Source: Gigaspora margarita
Lineage: Eukaryota > Glomeromycota > Glomeromycetes > Diversisporales > Gigasporaceae
DNA: 64,000 nucleotides
NCBI GenBank assembly: GCA_009809945.1
Contig: WTPW01000658.1
Span: 200,148-264,147 of the forward strand
Reading direction: 5' to 3'
Of this stretch, positions 22,841-34,501 are shown in pieces (position 1 is the first letter of the stretch; every line of letters starts with the position of its first letter). Both the position numbers and the translations under genes were made by a program. The notes under the pieces were generated by a model. It was not told the origin of the DNA and searched no databases. It saw nothing but the letters and a program-made list of their open reading frames with translations.

Positions 22841-25518
22841 ATGCCTCCTGAAACTTTTATTTACGATTCCCAAGAACAATCTGAATTTTCAAATAAAAAT
22901 TCTTATTTAGTATCTAATACTAATGATGCTAATCTTAACGAAGAAAAGATTCCAATTCCTGTAGTTTTTGTAGAAGGATTCTTGGGCGCGGGCAAACCTT
23001 CTTATTGGGGTACATTACAATCGATTTTTTCAAACCCTAGTGACAATCGGAATAATAATGCTAATGAAGACAAGAATGGATGGAAACCATGTCACAAAAT
23101 TAGACCCTGTATTTTTGTAACACCTGGTTGTGGAAGTTCTCTACATGACAGAGCTGTTGAAATTTTTTATCAAATTAAAGGTGGAAGAGGTAAAGTACTT
23201 ACATATTATATTAAACACGTGAGAGTTTGTTTCACGTGATTTTATATCAAAATTTATTCTAATTACGTAGTCGATTATGGAGAAGAACATGCCCGACAAT
23301 ATGGCCATTCGCGTTATGGTCGTGAATATTCAGGTATTTATCAACTAAAATACTATATTATAAGATGTATTATAAGGCGCATTTATAAGGTGGTTATAAG
23401 GTTAATTCACAATTAATTCACAATTGAAAACTTTATTTGATTTAGGATTATATACTGAATGGAGTGTTTCTAAACCTCTTCATTTTCTTGGACATTCATT
23501 GGTAAATATATGCTGCATTTTTTCATATTTATTCCTATCATTTATTTGTCTTTCTCAGATTTATTATTTTAAACACTAGGGCGGTGTAACAATTTGGAAA
23601 CTTCAACAATTACTCGCAAGTGATTTTTTCCCATCTCAATTTGAACCTCATCCTGATATGGTTCGATCTCTTACATCTGTTTCGGCTCCATTCAAAGGTA
23701 TAATAATATCAACGTTTATCATCTTTAACCAGTGATGGTAAATGACCTTAAATGACCTAAATGACCCAAATGACAAATGACTAGTCATTGGGTCATTTCG
23801 AGGTTCAAATGACCTAGAAGGTCATTTAACATATCAGATATGTTAATTAATGTTCTAATGCTCTTTAGCCAATCAGAATTGGTTGCAAACAAACTTAAAA
23901 TATAATCGATAATCGTAGCTATATCTTAAAGTCAAAATTTTACAAAGTCAATTAATATTTATGTCTTAAGTAAAGTTGTTTGAAATAATAAATTGCATAT
24001 TTAAAACAACTTTATAAATGTTAATTGACTTAGTAAGATTTGGTATAACTAAGATTATCGATTAAGAAAGTAATAAAGTTTGATAACTTTTTATATGAGC
24101 AATTCGACAAATAAAATTATTTTATATGCAAATGACTTAAATGAACTTAATAATCAAAATGATTTTGTCATGATTTGATGACTTGGGGTTCTTTAAATTT
24201 CGATCAACCGATCGAGTCATTTACTGTTCTTAGATTGGGCTGGGCATATAAACTTTTATCGGACTTAGGTCCAACCCAGCCTACTTCGAAACCTATATGT
24301 ATATATTGTCGTTATGCAGTTAAAGTTAATCACTATGTATAAAAAATAGATATGGGACATAAACTCTATATACACGATGACCTAATGACTAGATGACCTA
24401 TCATTTCGAGGTCATTTTGAAGTCATTTGAAAAATTTGCAAATGATTAGGATATTTACCATCACTGTCTTTAGTCAATTAACATTGATTAATAAACGTTT
24501 AATAATTATAGGAAGTCAAGGCGTTTACATACTTGGTTCATGCACAGAAAATTTAGGATCAGTCCGTCCATTTAGTTTTGGAGCATGGCTTAGTAGATTT
24601 GTCCATATTTATGAATTTTTGGATATAAAATGGATAAAAAATTTGACTTATGATTTCAATTGTGATCATTGGAATTTTAGTTTTACAAAAAATTTGAAAT
24701 CAATGTGGGATGAATATATGGGAAACAAAAATATTTCACATGACTTGAATTATCAAAAATTAAAGGAAGAAAAAACTTATGGTCTTTTACAATGTTTGAT
24801 CAAAAGCCCTTGGATGTATTGTAAAGATAACGCACCTTATGATATGACAATTCATGCTATGAATGATTTAAATAAGAATAGTCGTACGTTTAAAAATACA
24901 TTTTATAGAGCTTATGTCACATCTATCGTAAGTATTTGTGATATTATACATAAAAAAAAATATATAAATATTTTTGATATACTTATTATTATCATTCATT
25001 TTGAATAGACCAGCCAAGATCCAATTACAAAATTCCATCGACCACAATTTTCGTTCACACTTCCACTTCCAATTTACTTACTCTCTTATCAAATAGGTAG
25101 TTTTAAATTTTCATCAAAAACCAAAGAATTTCCTATAGATCCTGAAAAAGAATTACCAAATTGGTACGAAAATGATGGTATATGTCCAAAAATTTCACAA
25201 ATGCATCCCGGTGGATTCGAATGTAATGATGGAATGTGTAAACATCATAAAGGATTCCCAAATCTTATTACAAATATTCGAGATCATAAACGACCTAATG
25301 AAGGATTTGAAAATATTGTTGAAGTTGATGATGAAATAATAAAAGATAATTTAAAGTATGAACCAGGAATATGGGATGTTTGGGAAATAAATGGTATTTC
25401 ACATTTTGGTCTTATACCAGTTTGGCATGGAACTAAAGATCAAGAATTATTTTTTAAAGGATATAAAGAATATTTAGATTGTTTGGATAAATTAGATATC
25501 AACAAAAAATTTAGCTAA
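22841..25518 (+). CDS. Lipase of bacterial family I.5/I.6 type, six exons
   Basis: Predicted alpha/beta-hydrolase cleaving acylglycerol esters. Exons 22841-23189, 23271-23333, 23446-23501, 23580-23697, 24512-24927, 25009-25518, GT-AG with matching phases; 503 aa. Signature segments in order: VVFVEGFLGAG (oxyanion region), [34 protein letters not shown], the nucleophile elbow GHSLGG (Ser155), YDMTIHAMNDLN, ENDGICPKIS (Asp390) and NGISHFGL (His466). The DRAxELYYQIKGGxVDYGxxHAxxxGHxRYG pattern belongs to Staphylococcus/Geobacillus lipases, not to fungal class-3 lipases. Intron 3 falls within the GHSL|GG elbow codons. The chosen ATG gives MPPETFIYDSQ without a signal peptide; a hydrophobic stretch is open just upstream but has no ATG. 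Intron 4 is lengthened by a hAT-like insertion. The triad and lack of stops indicate a working gene. Confidence 0.88.
23730..24466. mobile_element. hAT-like element inside lipase intron 4
   Basis: Ends CAGTGATGGTAAAT inverted; flanks TCTTTAAC (23722-23729) and TCTTTAGT (24467-24474) agree in six of eight bases, fitting a decayed 8-bp duplication. The interior is rich in AAATGAC motifs and has no transposase. It makes up about 90% of the 814-bp intron. Confidence 0.7.
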
Positions 25519-25839
25519 TGATTCAAGTAAATATTAATCAAATAGCTTTTAAGATTTTTTTCTGATAACATTTTATATAGATGATATGATAAAAAAAACA
25601 ACTAAAAAACTTGAAAATTCAAAGACAAAACCAAATTTTGTTTATATATATTCTTTTATAAATTTTAAAAAAATTGTAACAAAAATAATTTCTTATATTG
25701 GTACATGTTAAATATTACATTTTATTAGTAACAGTGATGAGACATTCTAAATTATTAATTATATCGATTTTGTCGAGTTATTAACTAATATATCGTTTAA
25801 ATTATTGCAAAACAATTAACTAACATAAAACATTTGATT

Positions 25840-26490
25840 TGATTGATAACGATTTTTCTACAATTTTAACATCAATATATAGAGTGAAGAGCTAGGGAAT
25901 AATTCTGAAGGATATCCATTTGCTTCAAGTTCTAAACGAAATCAATTGAAATTGATATAAAAAAATTTTTTTTTAAAAAAAATTTTTATCTTATTAAATT
26001 ATCAATATCAATACATTGTTCTGAAATAGTTCCTTCGTTACTTACGACGCGAATACGTGATTTTTCTACAATTTTAGCATCAAAATGTTCATGAGATGCT
26101 GTTCATAGTCTACAGAGTAAGAGACATGAAGATAGTTCTTTCTAATGGCATCATTTGGCTTCGAAGTCTAAATGAAATCAATTGAAATTGATATAAATAA
26201 AATTTTTTTTTTTTTTAAAAAAAAAAAATATCTATTAAAGCTTTGAAATACATTGTGCTAAAATAGTTCCTTCGTTACTTACTTCAAATACATCAATTGT
26301 CTACAGTTTTAGTCAAAATGTCCATGAGATGCTGTTCAGTAATCCACAGAGTGAAGAACTGAAAAATTCTGATTTTCAAATTCTAAACGAAATCAATTGA
26401 TATAAATAAAAATTTTTTTTAATAAAGTTTATCTTATTAAAGCTTTGTTCCTTCGTTATTTATATCAAATACATGACTTTTACTAATATT
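25840..26490 (+). repeat. Three tandem copies of a ~210-240-bp unit
   Basis: Each unit carries TTTTTCTACAATTTTA-like, CATGAGATGCTGTTCA, CTAAACGAAATCAATTGA, a poly-T/poly-A hairpin and GTTCCTTCGTTACTTA. Units drift in length. No coding potential was found; origin is local duplication just after the lipase gene. Confidence 0.7.
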
Positions 26491-27480
26491 TTATTTACGC
26501 GGTTTTCGCCTTCACATTTTGAATTTCACGATTTATTTCTTCTTATTTTTTTAAAAAAATGGGTAATGGTCATTTCGCGTAATCTTGCAATCTCTGAAGT
26601 ATTCGAAATCTTGGATTTTAGTTGATGCAAAAAATGAGCCTTCTTTGATTTGAATACTCGTCAATTTATAGTGATTGGATAAAGGGACAAGCCACATGTA
26701 TATATAAAAGCCACGTTAGATTTAATTCAAAAAAATTTCGCTTACCAGTGTTAACGATAGGGTATGATGTATTTTTGTTTTGATTTTACGTTACACCTGA
26801 TCTTGAAATTTAATTTGACCAGATACGCGATTAATCGTTTAGTTTGATCAAGTTGGCAACTAATCGATTGATAATTTTATTAAACAATTAATCGATTGAT
26901 TATGATTAATCGATTAATTGATTAATCGATTAGTTGTTTTCGATATAGAACTATCAAAACATTATAATCAAAGATTTTAGCTAGAATTCCAAAGTTATAT
27001 TCAAGTTATTTTGATATACTAACTATCGATTTTTAATTAGTACATGTATTTAAAAAATTTTTGACCAACTAATCGATTGCATTTTTTGGTTCGATTTGGA
27101 ACATTAGCTAGGGGGGTTCATTACAATCCATCATTTAATTAAAAGCCTCGAAAATTATTATTAGCATGATAAATTGGGATATTTCATCATATACTAATTA
27201 ATCAAATCTATGTCAAGGTTATAACAAAGATTAATACGTAGTACAGATTTTAAAGTATGCCAACAAAATTATATATCAGATATTAATGTTTAAAAATCAA
27301 TTCACCTCGCGTACTGATAATTTTTCACTGATAATTTTTACGACAATTTAATACTACATACATATCATTTAGAAATTTATTATGAATTAATTTTTGTAAA
27401 TGAAAAATTTAAGACCGTAACTTCGTTTTACATGATAATTATTTGCTGCAAAATTGCCAGAAAAAAAAATTACATATCGG
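26491..27480. other. A+T-rich stretch with an ATCGATTAAT cluster
   Basis: At 26861-26937 the palindromic word ATTAATCGATTAAT recurs several times. The rest shows nothing coding. Confidence 0.4.
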
Positions 27481-27891
27481 CGGATTTTTGGAATTTACTA
27501 TCTGCTATTAAAAATTCCAAAATATTTAACAGTGAATAACTTTTGATCCACTGGTCCGTTTTCGATGAAACAATTACTAAAATGTTCGTTTCGATGATTC
27601 TAATGGTCCCAAAATCGTTAAAATCCAATCACAGGATCCCGAGGTCGATAGAGATTTGTGTCACTTCGGGTGTTTTCGGATTGGTTAAACCAATCCAATA
27701 ACACCCGAAATGAAATAAATCATTAACGATATTGAGATCCTGCGATCAGACTTTGATGATTTCAGGACCATTAGAATCGTCTCGTCGAGGCGAACATTTT
27801 GGTAATTGTTTCATCGAAAACGGACCAATGGGTCAAAAGTTATTCACTGTTAAATACTTTGGGGTTTTTAATAGTAAATTCCAAAAATCCG
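27481..27891. mobile_element. Fold-back element, ~410 bp
   Basis: Both arms start CGGATTTTTGGAATTTACTA and remain paired through CGAAAACGGACCA and CGAACATTTT blocks to a centre near 27690 (GGTTAAACCAATCC). No target duplication is evident. Confidence 0.75.
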
Positions 27892-28332
27892 AGTGAATCA
27901 ATTTTTTTTTAGGTACTAATATTTTTTTTATTTAGTAAATATATAATACTGGAAGAATAACAGTAATTTGGCAAAAGAGATAACGATAAATATATGTGTA
28001 GGTTTAATGAATGTAGTTATAATTTTATTTTATTTTAGGGCCGATATTTTATTATATTACTTATTCTACTTCTTTCCAAACTCTCCAGGATACAATAGCT
28101 TTTCGTTATGTTGTAGTTTTCTCAGAAGTTGACTTTTTTGGGTGGCTTAAGGTTATTTAATAAGCAACTCCCGATAACTGATAACGATAATTCGTAACCA
28201 ATGGTTAATCTCCACAGCCAATGCGGCTTACCACCCTGAAATACAAGAAAATTATGCGAGTTTCCATATCAAGAAGAGTATTGGTATTGGTATTATTCGC
28301 CAATTTATGATTGATTCGCGAATAAACATGAT

Positions 28333-28954
28333 AAACAGGGTGAAACCTGAGTCATCAGCTAGTAAAATTCGTGTTGATTGGTTATTTTATGTAAACCCTG
28401 ATCAGTGATAGAATATATAAAATCTAATAATATAAAATAAATTTGTAAAATTTGATACAGGTAGGGTAAAATCCGCTATTGCATTATTTCTCTTTACCAA
28501 AACTTTGAGCAAAGATATCATGACAACCACCTAATAAATTTTGATGAAAAATTTTTATTGAATTCTATGAATTTATAGAATTCAAATAAAAAAATTTTTA
28601 TTGAAATTAATCATGTGATTTTCGTGATTCTTTCAAAGGTTTAAAAAAAATCTATCAAAATAAAAGCTGCACCAAATTTTTTCTAAAATTTTTGAAGATA
28701 TTTCGACAACCACCTAATCAATTTCGATGAAAATTTTTTTTTTCATTTGAATTCTATGAATTCATTGAATTCAAATAAAAAAAAATTTTCATCAAAAAAT
28801 TGATTAGCCAAAGTTTTGGTACAGAAATATCCTACCTAGTATCGGATTTTATATATCTGATGTTCTACACGTACGTATCAGGTATCAGATTTTACATAAA
28901 ATAACCAATCAATGCGAGTTTTACTTGCTGGTGACTCAGGTTTCACCCTGTTGT
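28333..28954. mobile_element. Fold-back element, CAGGGTGAAACCTGA ends
   Basis: AACAGGGTGAAACCTGAGTCA is inverted at the right end, and the arms continue through TTGATTGGTTATTTTATGTA. AACATGAT flanks both sides (28325-28332, 28955-28962). The interior contains smaller AT hairpins of the GAATTCTATGAATTC type also seen near 45400 and 46640. Confidence 0.75.
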
Positions 28955-28962
28955 AACATGAT

Positions 28963-31933
28963 TATGTCGTAACATGATTAACCGTAACACATAAAAAAAT
29001 AACAAAATTTCATTTATGCTATAATCCCTGACATAGATAGGTTTGATTAATTAGCATATGAAATATCTCAATGGTAAGTCGACTTTTGTCAATAGTTCCC
29101 TGAAGTCACGCTCATAATGCAATAACTGGTAATTGCTATTTATAAAAAAATCAAATCAAAATTAACAATTATATATTATACATATATATATATATACACA
29201 GTATATATATTTGTATATATACTATTTATAAAATTTGTATTACTGTAATTTAGCCAGAATTTGGGATTTGAGGCGTGGACAAATTCAAACCATAATAGGA
29301 TTTGGACGACAAAGTATAGTAGTAACTTGACCCAATTAGGTTTAGTGTTTCATACAAGGTCCAATTTTCGGGATCATTGGATGTCAAATTGGGTGAAATT
29401 AAGTTTCGGGAGTTCGGTAAAACTAAGTTCCTCCTGGCAAACGTTTCAGAATTTTTTGAAAATGGTTTCATCCAAATCACAAATCCGTCACGGCCCTTCT
29501 GTTTTATGAATTTTTTATGACATAATCATACAGCCTTGGAAAAAAAATGAAAAAATGATCTATTGTTATTTATTTATATAAATTCATATTTAAGTTTATA
29601 CATACCTTACACAGTTTCGAAAGTTTTTTTTTTTGTTATGCTGTCCAACGAGTAATACATTGATATTGAGGTTTAAAGTTGCATTACAAATCAATTTTGA
29701 TTATGACATTTTCTTTAATAACCAATGAAAATGATCGACTATTTTTTTTTTTTTTTTTTTGACTAAGTAGATTTAACGTAATCTTCAGTCGATCAAAATC
29801 TTTCGCCCAAACTGATAAAATTTTTTTATTAGCTTGATCGACTGATCGAGCTTAGCCAAATTTTTAGTTAATCAGACTAGTACGTAAGTAGAGTTTTAAT
29901 TAAATTGACTATAACCTTCTTAATTAATACGTAAAGTAAAAAATTTTTTCACAATGTTTGTAAGTTGAAAACGGAATCTAACGCTAAATAGGTTTGGAAT
30001 TTCTAAATTAGGGTTGGGTTATAAAGTTCAGATAGGATAATAAATCTCGGTTCTCATATTAATATTTGATCATATGATGTCGGTAATCTTAATGTCTAGG
30101 ATCATATCTGAGCATGACACGTCAAATTAGTGGTCTTGACCAATAACTAAAATGTCAAGGTTTGTCGATTTTATAAATAAGATAATGTTATTTCTTGAAA
30201 TCAGGTTCATGGAATACTACCAAAAATTCAATGGTCGGGTTAATTTGAAAAGGGAATAAGTGATGTATATTTTTTTTAATCTATCGAATTTATGAAAAAT
30301 TGAATTAAATATAAACAAGCTACATGAACTTTTGCTGTTTTTATGTCTAATAAGCCAAGGCTACGTTCTTTGTATTTGTGATTACAAAACTATTATATAA
30401 ACACGTAAATAGACTTATATAAAAGAGACTCTCTTCGAATTATATCTTCTCTAAGCAAATGATTAATTGTAAGCGCAAAGAACCATTTAATAATATAAAG
30501 CTTAATGCACGTAAGCAAAAACGTGTTAAAAGTTTTGTATTAAAAGTAAATTTACACTAATAGTATGACTTCATGTGAATGTGGCAGTATCAAACATACT
30601 TGCATATTTGCATCTTTAATTGGTTATCTTAATTGTAAACTTTTTAACAAATTTTTATCATAGAGGTCTTAATCAAATTATTAGTTCTGCAGCAAAGCTT
30701 TCTGCCACTTCTCAGGCAGGCTCTTGAATAATAAAATATAGTTTATTTATTTTCACGTAATATTCTTAATACGCCCGAAAGCAAATATTATTGCCCGATT
30801 TGGTAATTCATGATGCTTTGTATAGAACTTCATTACATATTTCGAAAAAAAAAGAGATATGATGAAGATATATTTTTAGAAAGCACTGTTTGCAGTCGAT
30901 AATAATTTAATTGACCAAAACAACTTTTTTTAGTCGATATTTTATAATTAGTCGATTTGATGTAATTAAAGAAGTCTGATTTTAAATATAGTATCATATT
31001 CATGTATTCTAATAGTTAATATATTTAATATATGCAGTCAATCCTTCATAAATCCCTACTTTTCAATAAGTATACTTCTTTTGATCACCCGATCAGGGCC
31101 AAATGGCAGAATTTTTTTTTTTTAAAATAGCCAAACATAGAACTTACCATTAGTTATCGCAGAATACCACAGAATACCACATAATTCTAAAAAAAAAAAA
31201 GTCACATAATTCTAAAAGTAGTGCAGAATCACAGAATTCTAAAATGGATTGCAACATTTGACTATAACTACAGGTCGGCGCCAGAAAATCCTAGAATGGA
31301 ATAAATTATGAGCGCGTTCGTCGGAGAGTTACGGAATTATATGATTTTTTTTTAAAAAAAAAAAATAGGTTGCATTACAGATTAAAGTCACAGAAATTAA
31401 AAAAAAATGGCATCACAGAACTAACTATTGCACAAAAATTTTATCACATTAAAACCACTGAATTTGTCTCAAATCACACTCCTTAATCACTGATCATGTT
31501 TGTGTGGTAACAAATCCTGGATTTTTATTGGTTGTTTATAATAAACGCGTATAACTGTATATAAGGACCTTTATTTTTTTTTTGACAATCGTGACTTTAA
31601 CAAAGACAACAATCATTTAGGAAATGGAATATGATAATGAAAATACCTCACTTCGACGGTCGTAATAAAGCGAAACGATCATTTGTGAAATAGAAATAAA
31701 TAAATACGATAGAGCCATAGAATTTTTTTGTTTATGGTTTTTCTTTGGCTAATCTTTGGTAAATTCGCTTTATTACTTTTTTTCTTGATTTCGCATTTTT
31801 CAATTTTTTCTTATAGAACCACAAATAATAATATTTTTTTTTCCCTAGCTAGCAATAGCAACAACTACATTTTTTTGTGGAGAGACTATATAGTTAGGCT
31901 CATTCCTTTGAGGTTCGAACGTCGTTGTTTCAG
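28963..31933. other. Long stretch without a confident gene
   Basis: Includes AT microsatellites (29171-29225) and CACAGAATTCTAAAA repeats (31140-31260). At 30416 TATATAAAAG precedes an ATG at 30459 with a 29-codon exon-like frame ending at a GTAAAT donor (30545), then possible pieces to 30730; too weak to call a gene. A second TATA (31557) precedes an ATG at 31624. Confidence 0.35.
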
Positions 31934-32841
31934 GTGAAAACGATTGAACATTCAGCAAAAAAAATCGGGTCAGAAGAAATATCCTTCACAGTAAGCGTGT
32001 TTTTACTTATTTTTTTTATTTTTATTTTTTTTTTTAAGATATACAGTATAATTGACTAAGTATAACAATGTTGCTATTATATAATTAAATATTATTAATT
32101 AGGAAATAGTTTCGTCTGAAGCACTAGAAATAAGCGTTGTATGTTCAGAACGTAATGAACGGGTAGATAGGCACCCAGTATATCAGGTATTTAATAAAGT
32201 AGTATTGTAAGGCAGTACAGATTCAGACCGACATACGAAAATTATACTAAATTTTGATCGTACGTAGTCGAGGTACTTAAATCCACGTTAAGTATGTTTG
32301 ATAAAAAAAACTATCAAACAGGAATTAAATCGCGCGTTTAAAAGTTCCAACAATTTACGTGTCGATTCCAAACAAGAGGTAAAAGTACCTAGAGAGAGTG
32401 TTTATCACGCAGAGATGTATAGGATTCTGCACAATTGGCTTGTAATTGTGCATAATTTTGAAGTAACGAGCCAATGGCATTTGGAAAAGGTAGACTTGCA
32501 AAATTCAATTTTTTTATTTAACCCTTTAATGGTTAGGGTTAGGGTAAGCTCCAATATTATCCTTTTTCGAGTTTGGGTTAGTAGAAAAAGTAACATTGTT
32601 TGACGAATTTTTTCTTTTATAAACCGTACATACTATAGTATCATGATTTCTACGCGTCCGTCCTAAATTGCGTTTCCATACTCAGTATATCTGCGGCTTC
32701 ACTGAATTTACCAATAATCACTGGCGGGAAATTATAAATAATGAAATCAACGGCGTTTTAACTTTTAAGAAAATAGCTTTATCAGAAAATGGTGTTAACA
32801 TTAAATATGAGAGTGTAAGCCATGAAAGCAACATTGAATGA
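31934..32841 (+). CDS. 3' part of an unrecognised spliced gene
   Basis: Three exon-like frames join in one phase through GT-AG: 31934-31990 (VKTIEHSAKKIGSEEISF), 32103-32186 (EISVVCSERNERVDRHPVYQ) and 32686-32841 (YICGFTEFTNNHWREIINNE, ending SNIE and TGA). The joined tail is about 99 codons and has ordinary coding composition. The family is not recognised. A TATA motif at 31557 and an ATG at 31624 may mark the start, but I cannot connect that first exon in phase. The 499-bp last intron contains a fragment of an unrelated gene (32298-32489). It may be a live small gene or a remnant. Confidence 0.4.
32298..32489 (+). pseudogene. Fragment of a lineage-expanded gene (HAEMYRILHNW motif)
   Basis: An open stretch reads KQEVKVPRESVYHAEMYRIL, continuing HNWLVIVHNFEVTSQWHLEK. 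From memory this resembles a large uncharacterised protein family of Rhizophagus-type fungi; I cannot check that here. It ends abruptly at a GTAGAC donor-like site followed by repetitive DNA (GACTTGCAAAATTCAAT, inverted relative at 10085-10110), with no downstream domain. It lies inside an intron of another predicted gene. Confidence 0.4.
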
Positions 32842-33155
32842 AATGAATCAAAATCTGCCTATTACAAAAATATTCAATGACGTGAATGTATATTTGGTAA
32901 CAAAAGGTTGAATCAATGTTTTATTATTTATCTAATACTTTTTACAGTGTTATGATATCATCTATTTATCTTTTTCTCTTTTTTTTTTTTTTAATATAGA
33001 TTGTCTGATGGGACTATTGAAATTTTTAGAAAAATAAAGAACATTTAATTTTAGTTCAATGTAAGAATTATACGGTTGCAAAACTGATGGTGGACATTTA
33101 GATGATCTAGAAAAAGAGAGGGAAGAGTGAAATACGACGAAACGAAAAATACTCG

Positions 33156-33299
33156 TTCACCAAAGCAGTCATCATCAAAGCGCTAACCAAGGCATTTATC
33201 AAAGCTATTTCGGGAATAAGTCGGATGCATAATGCAGGAAATATAAAGCACGTATATAATTGTGCTACGAAAATTATTAAATTTGCATTTGTTAAATAA
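33156..33299 (+). pseudogene. Open C-terminal tail, ISRMH family, copy 1
   Basis: A 47-codon frame reads KALTKAFIKAISGISRMHNA and ends FAFVK-stop. Its ISG(I)xRMH motif recurs at 37926 (ISGIGRMHRVGTA). No upstream part was found. I do not recognise the family. Confidence 0.35.
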
Positions 33300-34501
33300 G
33301 GTTAGCTGGAATTTTTTGTGAATTCGATAATATAGTAATAAGTACTATAATATGTTCAAGATTTTATTATTTTTTTTTTTTCATACTATATACTGTTATT
33401 GAATTTATTATTATATAGTTAGAAGTAATTTTTAAAAGTTTTAAATAAAGTTAATATTCTAATGATAAAATAAAGAATCACTCAATTCTGAACAATGGTT
33501 TAATGAAAATCTTTTGACTTTAGTATCAGAATTTAAAACCCTAAACTACAAGTTTAGAAGTCTGAACCCCTAAACTACAAGTTTAGAAGTTTGAACCCTA
33601 AGCCCTAACCTAAACTTATAGTAAGATCTCAACTCTATTAGAGAGTGTATCTGTGTAAGAATTACTCAAATAATCTGTAAAAATATATTAACTTGGTCAT
33701 GGTTAAGTAATTGTCATGGGTGAAAAAATCTTGCATCTAATTTGGGATGAATTGTATTTAAAATGTTAAACTTAATCATTAGTCATGATCTTGGACCTAA
33801 TCTTTTTTTATAAATTTTTATCCAAATATTCTTGCAGCCCGTCATTCTCTATCCTTTCATAAAAATATTCTTTAAACCGTTCGAACGATCACATATAAAA
33901 ACATTTCAGATGCTTTTTCATTGTTAAGACACCGATACAATATTATGTTTAAAAAGAATTTTCAAGAACGTCTTTATTGTTGACACCGTCAAACCCCAAC
34001 ATTAATTGGCATAAACACAGTCTAAAATGTGAAACGTTATCATCATAAGCATGCTAACCAAAAACAACACGATCAAATGCAATACCATTTTGAATGCTTG
34101 ACTTTTCGTCAACCTTTTTATACTGTATAAATTCTTCAACAGATCCTTGACAAACTCAAAGAAGTACTCGCGAGTAATCTTGATTCAATTTCAGCAAAAT
34201 TAGAATTAGATCACGGTATCACACACGTCTATGAAACAACTCGGACTGAAAATGACTACAATTTTTTTCATAACTAAAGCCTTATCTCTCTATAGCTGAT
34301 AGATACATCAAATATTCATTAGTCACATATTCATTAGTATTAATATATCAACTAAATTGAATAATCCAACAAGTCATTTTATTTAAAAAAATGCATATAA
34401 CGTACAATTCGAACAGCAAAAGGTGGTATTGAGACTTTATTCAAAATGTGAATTTTGCGTTACAAAAAAAAACAACACAAAAGAATACAATAAGATTCAA
34501 C
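33300..34501. other. A+T-rich stretch with one exon-like frame
   Basis: CCCTAAACTACAAGTTTAGA occurs twice at 33538-33590. At 34143-34277 a 44-codon frame (ILDKLKEVLASNLDSISAKL ... FHN-stop) follows a CAACAG acceptor and could be a last exon, but nothing upstream joins it. Confidence 0.35.

Noticed and set aside
31910-31935. GAGGTTCGAACGTC as a tRNA T-loop
   Set aside because: No matching acceptor, D or anticodon arms could be built around it.
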